A DNA stretch of 64,000 nt, taken from the NCBI RefSeq assembly GCF_020687505.1, contig NZ_JAJEQT010000008.1, one strand, 5' to 3'. Shown piece after piece: positions 27,596 to 35,735 of this stretch (position 1 is the first letter of the stretch; each line of letters begins with the position of its first letter). Both the position numbers and the translations under genes were made by a program. The stretch comes from Coprococcus_C hominis (lineage in GTDB: Bacteria > Bacillota > Clostridia > Lachnospirales > Lachnospiraceae). Below the pieces are notes generated by a model. The model was given only the letters and a program-made list of their open reading frames with translations. It did not search any database and had not been told where the DNA came from.

Positions 27596-27637
27596 CAAAA
27601 AGACATGACATACATTTTGATGTGTATATCATGTCTT
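27596..27637 (-). terminator. Terminator after the PncC-like gene
   Basis: A stem beginning AAAGACATGA and closing with TCATGTCTTT, with an inner imperfect stem, is followed by CTTTTT on the minus strand. Confidence 0.75.
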
Positions 27638-27642
27638 TCTTT

Positions 27643-28314
27643 TTACTCAAACAATCTCATCAATACATCATAGACTTCCTTCGCCACCGCCAGTTTGTAC
27701 ATTAACCTGCTTGGTTGCTGTGGAATCTCGACAACATAGGACCTAACAGTACCTTTCAGGCTTATCGCAAAATAAACCTGTCCGGGAACCGATGCATCCG
27801 CATTGTCCGGATCCGTATTTCCCATCGTTCCGGTGACACCGATTCCGATGTCCGCACCATACATATTCGCGCAGGCGGTCGCCATGGCTTCCGCTGTCTC
27901 CTTCGAATACACCGTATACTTATGAATCACCTCAGCGGACACACCCTGCATGATCTTCGTCTCATTGCTATATGTAATGCTCGCACCTTTGAAGATGGCA
28001 GATGCCCCTTCTGTATCCGTAATCAGAGACGCAATCTGTCCGGCAGTCGCACTCTCCATCGTCGTGATCGACATGTTCCATTCGATCAGAAGTTCTGTCA
28101 ATTTACGATAGTCTTGGCGGATATCTTTTTCCACATATTTTTTCTTGACTGGACGAACCTTCGGTTCTTTCTTCTTGTCTGTTTTTTCCTTTTTTGCATT
28201 CTCCTGCTTCTCTGTGTCTGGATTCTGCAAGAGTTTTGCTTCCTCACAGTATGGGCAAACTTTGTATCTGTCTCCGTTATAAAAATGATCATTTTCACAT
28301 TTTCTGATATTCAT
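27643..28314 (-). CDS. CinA C-terminal/PncC-like nicotinamide-nucleotide amidohydrolase with zinc ribbon
   Basis: About 223 residues. It has an N-terminal zinc ribbon ('CENDHFYNGDRYKVCPYC', residues 5-22), a Lys/Glu-rich linker, then a PncC/CinA C-terminal domain from about residue 75. The catalytic-loop region reads 'MESATAGQIAS' where the family usually has ESCTGG. Other landmarks 'ASITYSNETK' and 'IGIGVTGTMGNTDPDN' are present. The family hydrolyses nicotinamide mononucleotide to NaMN. The zinc-ribbon fusion and the altered loop make the activity less certain. The start chosen has GAGG eight bases upstream. Confidence 0.8.
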   Translation of the reverse strand: MNIRKCENDHFYNGDRYKVCPYCEEAKLLQNPDTEKQENAKKEKTDKKKEPKVRPVKKKYVEKDIRQDYRKLTELLIEWNMSITTMESATAGQIASLITDTEGASAIFKGASITYSNETKIMQGVSAEVIHKYTVYSKETAEAMATACANMYGADIGIGVTGTMGNTDPDNADASVPGQVYFAISLKGTVRSYVVEIPQQPSRLMYKLAVAKEVYDVLMRLFE

Positions 28315-28455
28315 AATTTTAACCTCGATTATGTTATTCATTTGAAAATTATCTTTATTATAACGTAAGTGCAGTAAAATAACCAGATGGATATGAATTT
28401 ATAATACTATAAAATATTACATAATCATAACTACCAACTTTCCTTTAAAGAGCCT

Positions 28456-28605
28456 CTATTTATTTACCTTGCTGTCTGTAATTGATTTCGTATATATTCT
28501 TCCTATATCCGCTCGTATTTGCCGATATATAATTTTTCTTCTCGGTGCAAATACAATATGATACTTACATTCCCACGTGGTATGTGCTAAACTGTTTTTG
28601 TCCAT
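28456..28605 (-). pseudogene. IS200-family transposase TnpA, truncated
   Basis: Reading from 28605, the first 37 codons match the start of IS200/IS605 TnpA ('MDKNSLAHTTWECKYHIVFA' then 'PRRKIIYRQIRADIGR'), with an AAGGAG ribosome site. After that the sequence diverges and stops at residue 49, where the family is about 150 residues long. The HUH histidine pair and catalytic tyrosine are missing, so it cannot be active. Confidence 0.85.
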
Positions 28606-28698
28606 TTGGATATCTCCTTGATATTTTTAGTGCGGTTGGTGAACCTACACTTTATATTATCATGGAGGTTTCTTTACTTGAAGCTAAAGCTCACTGGG

Positions 28699-28721
28699 AA
28701 CCACCTGCATAGCAGGTGGTT
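28699..28721. repeat. IS200-type end hairpin
   Basis: AACCACCTGC-ATA-GCAGGTGGTT is a ten-pair stem with a tight loop, about 95 bases upstream of the tnpA remnant. This is the position and form of the subterminal hairpin recognised by TnpA. The other end of the element is not seen. Confidence 0.75.
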
Positions 28722-28785
28722 TATTTTTCTGTCTATACAACCAAAAACTCCCCATTACGTCAAATGGGGAGTTTCCTTATTTTTG

Positions 28786-29085
28786 TTACCCAAAATGTTT
28801 TTTATTTTCTTCCAGAGTATCCTCTAATTGATTCTGAAAAGACCGAATTATCATTTCACTATCCAAAGACAAGTTTTCTGATGTCTCCTGCATTTTTAGA
28901 TAAAATTCTGTCAATTTTTCACAATTCTGAATTAATTTGCTATACAAACTCTGTTTATCTGGCGGTGCAATTTTTTTTGCTCTTTTTAGTTTCTCATTCA
29001 AAGTGTCCATAAGTCGCAGTTTATTTTTAAATTCATAACTAATCTCCTGTAACTCACACACATTAAAAAAAACTTTCTTTGCCAT
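28786..29085 (-). CDS. Small coiled-coil protein of unknown function
   Basis: 99 residues, helical and charged, with no membrane segment ('MAKKVFFNVCELQEISYEFK...' continuing 'KLIQNCEKLTEFYLKMQETS'). Its ATG overlaps the stop of a frameshifted upstream ORF (TAATG), so the two were probably coupled. The size and helical pattern recall small secretion-partner proteins (WXG100/Lap type), but no WxG motif is present and I do not assign a family. It is AT-rich relative to the host genes and lies in the scarred junction. Confidence 0.5.
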   Translation of the reverse strand: MAKKVFFNVCELQEISYEFKNKLRLMDTLNEKLKRAKKIAPPDKQSLYSKLIQNCEKLTEFYLKMQETSENLSLDSEMIIRSFQNQLEDTLEENKKHFG

Positions 29086-29197
29086 TATTTTACAAACTCA
29101 GCAACAGCGGCAGCTGCCTTCAGTCCTTCTACTGCAACTTTAAATCCTGCCTTTGCCTCTTCAACACCTGTCCCGATTTCTGAACAAACTCATCCAT
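29085..29197 (-). pseudogene. Frameshifted short ORF
   Basis: An ATG at 29197 opens 'MDEFVQKSGQVLK...', but the conserved-looking continuation 'GTGVEEAKAGFKVAVEGLK' and 'AAAAVAEFVK' stop is in the neighbouring frame. A single-base indel near 29180 would join them. The product would be an approximately 37-residue helical peptide coupled to the next gene. No family is recognised. Confidence 0.4.
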
Positions 29198-29217
29198 ATC
29201 ACTGAGTGTAGCTATAT

Positions 29218-29571
29218 TTATTCCATAACCATCTTCCTCAACTCCCCATAATACCTCCGGCTCACTGGAACCTCTATCTTCCCACACTTTATAGATGTAC
29301 GGCTTATTTTCGATATATCTGCCATGCGAACCATAAAGCTCTGATGCACACGGACAAATCCATTATTGACCAGTTTCTCCTCAATATCGGAAATCTTCGA
29401 ATAAAATGTCATCTCTCCACACCCCAGATGCAAGACGATTTTCCGTCCTCTGCTCTCTACATATTCTATAGATGCAATCGGGATTGTCCTCTTTTTCCGA
29501 TTGATAATTGTCTCCAAATAACGGCCTTTTTCCCTTACTGACTCCACATTATTTTCAACCATATTACACAC
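29218..29571 (-). CDS. Stand-alone LytTR DNA-binding regulator
   Basis: 117 residues. It contains essentially one LytTR domain: 'RTIPIASIEYVESRGRKIVLHL', quoted in part, 'FYSKISDIEEKLVNNGFVRVHQSFMV', quoted in part, and 'VPVSRRYYGELRK'. The HQSF segment is the domain's most conserved stretch. No receiver or membrane domain is attached, so it acts alone or with another partner. Starts at GTG with AGGAGA upstream. It sits among decayed genes next to an orphan holin and could regulate the neighbouring small genes. Confidence 0.82.
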   Translation of the reverse strand: MCNMVENNVESVREKGRYLETIINRKKRTIPIASIEYVESRGRKIVLHLGCGEMTFYSKISDIEEKLVNNGFVRVHQSFMVRMADISKISRTSIKCGKIEVPVSRRYYGELRKMVME

Positions 29572-29720
29572 TCTCTCCTAAATGTTTTATCCTTCGCAAA
29601 TCTATTTATTTTTACATAAATAATCTGTCATTTTTTACATAATAGCACATAAATTTTTGTTTTTTCGCGTTCATGCATAATTGGTGCGTATTCCGTCAAA
29701 ATTGGTTTTTTTGCCTGTTT

Positions 29721-29990
29721 TTACTCCTCTTTTTTGCTCTGTTTATACACCTGATTGATCCCCGTAGACGCAAATCCAGACATAATTCCAACTGAGATTG
29801 CCGTAATAATATCCTCTGCCGGGAAGCTCTTCATTACATACATAGCAGGCACCGCAACGATTCCTCCCACGATGCCAACAATCACCGGAATCGTCTTATC
29901 GCTGATCTTCTTGCTCGCCTTACACCCGATTCCAACCAGATAACAAATGATCACAATCGGCAGCACCGTTACATAACTTGAAATATCCAT
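29721..29990 (-). CDS. Phage holin (Hol44/holin superfamily V type), orphan
   Basis: 89 residues with hydrophobic stretches at about 5-22, 33-50 and 58-72. The sequence 'SVGIMSGFASTGINQVYKQ' at the end is typical of the Phage_holin_5_2 family, where a conserved G.aSTG.. segment precedes a charged tail. It lies outside the attL of the intact prophage and has no endolysin beside it. It is probably a survivor of an older prophage or a domesticated gene. Confidence 0.75.
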   Translation of the reverse strand: MDISSYVTVLPIVIICYLVGIGCKASKKISDKTIPVIVGIVGGIVAVPAMYVMKSFPAEDIITAISVGIMSGFASTGINQVYKQSKKEE

Positions 29991-30100
29991 CTTTTCTCCG
30001 CAAACATTCTCTTATACTATTTCTATGTCACGTCCGTTCAGATTGACAACAAAACAATCTGCTATTGAGATATTTTCTTATGTAACCGTAGAAAATATAT

Positions 30101-30129
30101 TTGACGCTCATTTCGGACAACTATATAAT
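30101..30129 (+). promoter_or_regulatory. Promoter of the COG0523 GTPase
   Basis: TTGACG, 17 bp, TATAAT on the plus strand, 85 bases ahead of the start codon. Confidence 0.65.
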
Positions 30130-30214
30130 GAACTTGATTTTAGAAACACCATGAACAACAGCATAAAAATATAAATCTGCAAATTACACATTTCTTGAAA
30201 AGGAGATTATAAAA

Positions 30215-31162
30215 ATGATAAAAATAGATTTAATTACCGGATTCTTAGGTTCCGGCAAAACAACTTTTATAAAAAAATACGCCACCTACTTGCTGCAACA
30301 GGGAATGAACATCGGCATCCTCGAAAATGATTTTGGAGCCGTGAATGTTGATGCCATGCTGTTGCAGGATATCTTAGGTGATCACTGTACATTGGAAATG
30401 GTTGCAGGTGGCTGTGATGCCGACTGCCACCGCCGCCGGTTCAAGACGAAGCTGATCGCTATGGGCATGTGCGGCTACGATCGTGTCCTTGTAGAGCCAT
30501 CCGGTATCTTCGATATGGACGAATTTTTCGATGCATTACACGAATCCCCCCTCGACCGCTGGTATGAAATCGGAAATGTAATTACCATCGTAGATGCCGA
30601 TCTGGAACAGACATTATCCCAATCTTCCCGTTATCTTCTCGCGTCACAGGTAGCACAGGCTGGTGCCCTTTTATACAGTCATGTTCAGGAAGTAAGCCCG
30701 GAGAAACTTATCTCTACCAAAAACTATGTAGACCAATCCTTTGAGATTCTCCATACTGAAAAGAAACCAACTCCTTCTATTACAATAGAAAAAAACTGGG
30801 ATGATTTAACCGATGCAGATTTCAAAGCCATCCTTTCCTCTGGCTATCATTCCGCAGATTACGCCAAATTATGGTTTGATGATAAGAAAACATACGACAG
30901 CTTATATTTTATGAATATGGATTTCACAGAAGAATTTCTGAAAGAGTCCTGCGAAAAAATCTTAAATGATCCTGCATGTGGAAAAGTATTTCGAATCAAG
31001 GGATTTCAGAAACTCTCTGATGGATCGTGGATTTCCCTCAACGTTACGCATCAAAAAACAGAAATTCAGCCAATTCCAAATGGTCAGGCAATCTTAATCG
31101 TCATTGGAGAAGGACTGAACCAGGCATCCATTGAAGGGTATTGGGGAAAGTCAAATATTTAA
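30215..31162 (+). CDS. CobW/COG0523 family GTP-binding protein
   Basis: 315 residues, plus strand, with AAGGAG upstream. Walker A 'ITGFLGSGKTTFIKKYA' is at residue 6. The motif 'ILENDFGAVNVDAMLLQD' is present. Walker B/guanine features are 'VLVEPSGIFDMDEF' and 'ITIVDADL'. COG0523 proteins handle zinc, cobalt or nitrile-hydratase metal insertion. The usual CxCC metal motif is replaced by 'GGCDADCHRRR'. The C-terminal residues KSNI fall in a relict phage junction, so the natural 3' end may have been altered by integration. It has its own promoter. Confidence 0.85.
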   Translation: MIKIDLITGFLGSGKTTFIKKYATYLLQQGMNIGILENDFGAVNVDAMLLQDILGDHCTLEMVAGGCDADCHRRRFKTKLIAMGMCGYDRVLVEPSGIFDMDEFFDALHESPLDRWYEIGNVITIVDADLEQTLSQSSRYLLASQVAQAGALLYSHVQEVSPEKLISTKNYVDQSFEILHTEKKPTPSITIEKNWDDLTDADFKAILSSGYHSADYAKLWFDDKKTYDSLYFMNMDFTEEFLKESCEKILNDPACGKVFRIKGFQKLSDGSWISLNVTHQKTEIQPIPNGQAILIVIGEGLNQASIEGYWGKSNI

Positions 31163-31177
31163 TTCTGTTTTCATAAT

Positions 31178-31282
31178 TTCTGCACACCTTTTGCACACCT
31201 AAGTGATTTTCAACCATTAAAAAACGGCGGAAACCCCTTGATTCTACGTGGTTTCCGCCAAATAAAAAAGATGCCCAGAGCC
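31178..31282. other. attL of the prophage, fused to an older relict attachment end
   Basis: The last 48 bases (31235-31282) are identical to 63280-63327 at attR, and include 11 bases of the tRNA-Phe 3' end plus the tRNA terminator. The identity extends upstream with single-base gaps. Bases 31178-31206 also resemble the sequence just past the integrase stop at 63222-63250, so this side was itself once a phage end. Pairs of TGCACACC, 11 bases apart, lie at 31181/31192 and, on the prophage side, at 31391/31402, and look like integrase arm sites. Confidence 0.9.
31226..31259 (-). terminator. Duplicated tRNA operon terminator in attL
   Basis: GGCGGAAACC/GGTTTCCGCC stem with a T run on the minus strand. 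It is the same terminator as at 63272-63305 and now sits behind a prophage rather than behind tRNA-Phe. Confidence 0.75.
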
Positions 31283-31413
31283 AGCGTTTCCCTTTCTTCC
31301 TATTATAATGCACATATATGCAAATGTACGAAAATAAGCCGTTTTTTAACAATTCTCAATACACGATCTATGCATATATGCGCACTTTTTTTGCACACCT
31401 GCTGCACACCAAC

Positions 31414-32745
31414 TCACTCTTGTTGAATCGTATATGTCACTTTCATAGTCTTATCTGCCGTCTTTGTAACTGGCTTGTCCAGGTTGCTGATTGTTGCCAA
31501 ATAGTTTTTCAGATAAGTGGTATATATTCTTCCGGAGTCATTTACAGTCATTTTATTTATTCCATTATTTATTATATACGGACGGGAACTATCATATTGC
31601 TTTAACTTTGACAATTTCATGCTTTTTGTTATACAATCAAATATAGCAATACGATTATTATTCGTCACATAGATTTTTCCGTTGCTATTTGCTATTTTGT
31701 TCAGATATATATAATCCATTTGTGTTTCATATTCATGCACATCTGTCGGATTTTTGGTATTGATCTCGTACAGTTTTTTGTTACCGTCACTTATGTATAT
31801 ATATTCATTATATGCATCTATTCCACCATCATTATACCAATTTGTCTGTGTGTTATTAGTTATATCAATCCGTTGCATTGTCATGTTCGTTATATCTAGT
31901 TTGAAGACTTGTAATGTTTTATTCTTATACGTTATACCTTTGTTTATGAAATAAATATATCTCCCATCGTTACATGTGCGACTCAAAGTTGACAATCCGT
32001 CAATCTCCAGATCGATTTGTTCATAGCTGATTTTATTTATGTCTTGCGTTTTATTTCTTTCTATATTAAACGGACTAAATGTTGATATCTCTGATGCATA
32101 TTTATATACCTTAAACTTGTTAGCACTTAAACTTCCACCATAGATATACTGAGAGTCTATATAGAAAGTGGTTATTCCATCTATCGGTTCTCTTGCATTG
32201 CACAGATTGTAACTTCCATCTATATATTTGTTAACATTTGTAGGCTCACTTATACCAGCATCTCCAAACCCACATAGTCCCATGTCTCTATGTGTTAATG
32301 CTGCAGCCGCAATCACACCATTCGCCTGGTTGGTTGTCCAGTCGTATACATATGTCATTTTTTTGCTTGGCCAGTCAGCTACACTTTCTTCCTGATTATA
32401 GCTCCCCTGCGTCAACGCCTCATCAGCATTTGCTACATTAAATGCACCACAAGCCGTAGCCTCTATTCCGCCCGGCAATGTTGTTGCATCATCAGGTATT
32501 TCTTTGTCTGTCAAGACTATACCTCCGAACGCAACCTCTGTTGTTGGACATAATTCGTCCATTACTTTTCCAATGTTTAGATAATATCCATTATTGCTGA
32601 ACATTTTCTCTAATGCAGCTGTCATATGATTGTCATGCTCAATCACTTCGGTCTCTCTGCATCCCCGAAGTTCCAGGCGTACATGTCCGTGAAACTTCGG
32701 TACCTGAATTTTGTTGATGTAAATATTTTTAAGTGCTGATTCCAT
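31414..32745 (-). CDS. Putative tail-tip or receptor-binding protein
   Basis: About 443 residues, starting MESALKNIYINKIQVPKFHG at an ATG with AGGAGGAAT upstream; five codons in front of it are not needed. The N-terminal 100 residues resemble phage structural proteins. Residues 190-430 hold irregular repeats such as 'RYIYFINKGITYKNKTLQVF' and 'EYIYISDGNKKLYEINT', which suggest a beta-propeller or beta-repeat fold. The 3' half is clearly more AT-rich than the rest of the prophage. It is the last gene of the structural module, next to attL, where receptor-binding proteins usually lie. No homologue is recognised. Confidence 0.65.
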   Translation of the reverse strand: MESALKNIYINKIQVPKFHGHVRLELRGCRETEVIEHDNHMTAALEKMFSNNGYYLNIGKVMDELCPTTEVAFGGIVLTDKEIPDDATTLPGGIEATACGAFNVANADEALTQGSYNQEESVADWPSKKMTYVYDWTTNQANGVIAAAALTHRDMGLCGFGDAGISEPTNVNKYIDGSYNLCNAREPIDGITTFYIDSQYIYGGSLSANKFKVYKYASEISTFSPFNIERNKTQDINKISYEQIDLEIDGLSTLSRTCNDGRYIYFINKGITYKNKTLQVFKLDITNMTMQRIDITNNTQTNWYNDGGIDAYNEYIYISDGNKKLYEINTKNPTDVHEYETQMDYIYLNKIANSNGKIYVTNNNRIAIFDCITKSMKLSKLKQYDSSRPYIINNGINKMTVNDSGRIYTTYLKNYLATISNLDKPVTKTADKTMKVTYTIQQE

Positions 32746-32746
32746 C

Positions 32747-35200
32747 TTATTCCTCCTCATTTTTAAATTGATACTGAAACTCTGTCAAACTATCTGTTAC
32801 TGTCGATACTATGAATGCAATTGTAAGTATCTTTGATTGTCCTACACTCTCATATGCCTGTAACATACTTCCTTCTAATGCATCCGTCAATATTTCTTCT
32901 TCTGTCCATGTCATACCTGCATCATAGGATAGCTTAACATTTATACCTTCATGGATTGCTGTTGCTCCGGTAATTCCATAGATACTTACATCCGACATAT
33001 CACAAGTTGCCTGTATGATCTGTGGATGCGGTACCGCTTTGATCGTAATCATTGTATCTTGGATCGTGTCAGTTGCAGTCGTCCATTTGTATATCTTCGG
33101 TGATTCTAATTGCAAGATATAGTCCGATGCTGGTGCTGTATCTAACCCATGTGTCTCGAAATCTGCTGCCCGCAAGGTATCACCCGAAAGAATTATTTCG
33201 CTTACTACATTATCCTGAATCGTATAATATTTGTCTTCCGACCAGAGCAGATACTTCACAACCTGTTCTGTATCTCCATTCTCACTCACGGAATTGAGCA
33301 CATCACTAACAATGGCACTCTGGATTGATTCAAATTCTGTCGAATCTAATTTGACGACATTCATCATGCCACGGTCTATGCTTTCGTTCGTCGATTTGTT
33401 GACAAATGTGCTCGCAAGCTTGAACATGTTTTCATCAATCGTCACATATCTGGAAGAGTATGTGCATTCGCTTTCGGTCGTGAACGTCCAGCTTGCAATG
33501 CCCCATCGGATTTCTGTCTTTTCCAGCAAGTTTCCAACCGATATCTGATTCAGCACCTGAATTGTCTGAAGCTGTTCCTCCACCACATTCCGTTCCACAT
33601 CAATCAGTCCTGCAATAACTGTACATGTCAGAGCCTTTGATACTTCTATTGCATCCTTCAAGGCAATCTGCGTAAGCTTCTCTTCCAGTGTGATAAATCC
33701 ATCCCATTCGACTGTACCAACCAATCCTTGACCATAGATAACCGCACGTACCGCTCCTTGGGCTATCGCAATGCTTCCACCAGTGATATTCAGCTTCACC
33801 AGCCATCGATTGATAGAGTTTTCTTCAATCATAAGCATATACATCAAACTCAGTATATGCTTTCCGTTTTTCCATGTCTCTGTCGGATTATATCCTATGA
33901 TTGTTACTTCATTCAGCGTGTATTCAATAGTTCCGATCACATCCGCTTCCGTCGCTGTTGCTTCAAGCAGGATTTCCGCCTGAAAAAGCACTCCAATCGA
34001 TACGGACGATGTAAAGCGGATATCGATAATTGCTTTAGATTCACCATCACCGATCTGGATTGCACTCGCATTCTCATAATTAAAAAATAATATCTCATTT
34101 GTTGATACGTTATTCCGCAGCCCTTCCAGATTCTTATCCGTCTTGCTCTTCGCTGTCGCAAGCGCCGGATCCGATCCAAAGCCGGTGATCTTATATCCTC
34201 CGTTGAATGTATAATCATACATCATCACACATCCAAGCTTTCCCGGAGCAATACCATCCGTGCACCGGATGATATCGCCAAGGTCATACATGGCACCACA
34301 AAGACAGCTTGTCTCAAACGGCACATAGTCAATCTGCAAAAGTGCTGTCAACACCGCACGCCGTATCTGTTCCTTATAGCTGTCAACACCATATTGCAGG
34401 AATGGATTGGAGCCAAGATTGTATGTCAGATAATTGTCCGGATCCGAACCGTAATAGCTTGTAGTATCGTCTGCCATATTCACGCACGACAGACCGGAAT
34501 AACGCGTCTCAAACTTGCTGAATTTCGATCCAGTAAACCGGTTATGGTTCGTAAGTGTATCGACTACATTCTGTGTGTAGCTTCGGAGTACAAGCTTTCC
34601 TTCACGGTCCATCGTCGCAATTGTACCTGTTGCCTGTGCCACCCAAAACACAAAATCCTGCCATGTCTCGATATCATTCTCTGTATACAGTGAAAGGCTC
34701 TCTGTACCGTTCGGAAGTGCATCTACCTCCGCCTGCGTCATGCCAAGCTCCGCCTCGCAGGTTGTACATGCTAACGTAAGCAGCTCATATGGTGTTCCAA
34801 TCGTGATATCAACGCTACAAGACCGATTGAAGCGAGCCATGTTGTCGTATGCTGTGATATCAACGCCATACTCTGTGTCATTTGCTTCTGATACTGTATA
34901 GACGCCAAGCGGTACATCTTCCCATGCAGTACCGTCAATCAAGAGTCCTTCTGAGACTATAATCTGTGCATTCGTCCAGTCCGGCACCTGCAGATCCGGC
35001 TTGAATGTGCATTTTAATTCTCCAATATACACAGAGCCGATCTTGACATCGTTCTGCTCGCTGCACTGATTCGTTATCGTGAAAGAACCGCTTAATATGT
35101 CATGATTGGTAAATGCAATCTTATTTACTGTTCCGGTCAGGCGGAACGTCTGTACTTTTCTTTTTGTTTGTTTCAGATATTCTTCTGATACCTGATACAT
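32747..35200 (-). CDS. Phage tail protein (tail-associated hub/baseplate)
   Basis: 817 residues with AGGAGG upstream. The N-terminal 350 residues resemble the tail hub/endopeptidase-type minor structural proteins of Firmicutes siphoviruses ('GIAPGKLGCVMMYDYTFNGG', 'WVAQATGTIATMDREGKLVL'). A long C-terminal part is beta-rich and probably reaches the host surface. It follows the small tail protein at 35388 and precedes the receptor-binding gene with a 2 bp overlap of the start region. No peptidase motif is evident. It could be the Tal-like or Dit-like protein. Confidence 0.75.
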   Translation of the reverse strand: MYQVSEEYLKQTKRKVQTFRLTGTVNKIAFTNHDILSGSFTITNQCSEQNDVKIGSVYIGELKCTFKPDLQVPDWTNAQIIVSEGLLIDGTAWEDVPLGVYTVSEANDTEYGVDITAYDNMARFNRSCSVDITIGTPYELLTLACTTCEAELGMTQAEVDALPNGTESLSLYTENDIETWQDFVFWVAQATGTIATMDREGKLVLRSYTQNVVDTLTNHNRFTGSKFSKFETRYSGLSCVNMADDTTSYYGSDPDNYLTYNLGSNPFLQYGVDSYKEQIRRAVLTALLQIDYVPFETSCLCGAMYDLGDIIRCTDGIAPGKLGCVMMYDYTFNGGYKITGFGSDPALATAKSKTDKNLEGLRNNVSTNEILFFNYENASAIQIGDGESKAIIDIRFTSSVSIGVLFQAEILLEATATEADVIGTIEYTLNEVTIIGYNPTETWKNGKHILSLMYMLMIEENSINRWLVKLNITGGSIAIAQGAVRAVIYGQGLVGTVEWDGFITLEEKLTQIALKDAIEVSKALTCTVIAGLIDVERNVVEEQLQTIQVLNQISVGNLLEKTEIRWGIASWTFTTESECTYSSRYVTIDENMFKLASTFVNKSTNESIDRGMMNVVKLDSTEFESIQSAIVSDVLNSVSENGDTEQVVKYLLWSEDKYYTIQDNVVSEIILSGDTLRAADFETHGLDTAPASDYILQLESPKIYKWTTATDTIQDTMITIKAVPHPQIIQATCDMSDVSIYGITGATAIHEGINVKLSYDAGMTWTEEEILTDALEGSMLQAYESVGQSKILTIAFIVSTVTDSLTEFQYQFKNEEE

Positions 35201-35387
35201 GCTACCGCCTCCTCATATAATATGTATCGCCCCCTCACATTCTGGTAACACCACATCGCTTTCGCTCTGTGGTATATCATCGGACACATCCTAAATATGT
35301 GCTTTGCACATATGTGTCCTCCTCGTTCGGCGGCAAGTCGTCAGAAGCATCCTAAATCATTCACTTCGTTCATGATGCTTCCTCCTC
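35201..35387 (-). repeat. Two tandem hairpin units with ribosome sites between tail genes
   Basis: On the minus strand two related units each start with GAGGAGGA, contain an ATG, and end in ATTTAGGATG. Each can form a hairpin: GAAGCATC/GATGCTTC in the first, and GGACACAT/ATGTGTCC with an inner ATATGTGC/GCACATAT in the second. Each encodes only a tiny ORF (10 and 6 codons). A third, 38-codon frame runs from about 35306 into the start of the tail gene. These are non-coding or regulatory units of unknown role. Confidence 0.6.
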
Positions 35388-35735
35388 TTATAGCTCTTCC
35401 GCACTGAAAGATACCGTCCAATACCCTTGTGTGTTCTGGCTATATTCCGAATTCTTCTCCAGATCGCAATCAATACTCTCAATCCTCACCGTATACTCCG
35501 CTTCATCAATCTGCAGTTTTACCGACTGCATATTCGCATATCCAAGCAGCTTGTTCTTCCATCTCGAAGATACCTGGAATTTCAACGAGCCGGAATACTT
35601 CCCGGCTCGCACGTCAATTGCAAGATCGTCTCCTGCTTCTGACTGAAATGTATTTGATACCTTGCTGAAGCTTTCTGAATAATCGATTGGATTTGGTACA
35701 CGTTCGCCATTGATTTTTACATATTTGTTCAGCAT
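35388..35735 (-). CDS. Phage tail protein, small
   Basis: 115 residues. It has no signal peptide or membrane segment. The composition ('YSGSLKFQVSSRWKNKLLGY', 'YWTVSFSAEEL') matches small phage tail or baseplate proteins that follow the tape measure gene in HK97-type siphoviruses. It starts one base after the tape-measure stop. The exact role is not known. Confidence 0.65.
   Translation of the reverse strand: MLNKYVKINGERVPNPIDYSESFSKVSNTFQSEAGDDLAIDVRAGKYSGSLKFQVSSRWKNKLLGYANMQSVKLQIDEAEYTVRIESIDCDLEKNSEYSQNTQGYWTVSFSAEEL

Noticed and set aside
28786..29571. Type VII secretion locus
   Set aside because: The 99-residue coiled-coil protein and the frameshifted neighbour recall WXG100/Lap partners, but there is no WxG motif, effector or EssC.
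30025..30174. 49-codon ORF ahead of the COG0523 gene
   Set aside because: It begins MSRPFRLTTKQSAIEIFSYV but has no ribosome site and contains the promoter of the next gene, so it is more likely a chance frame.
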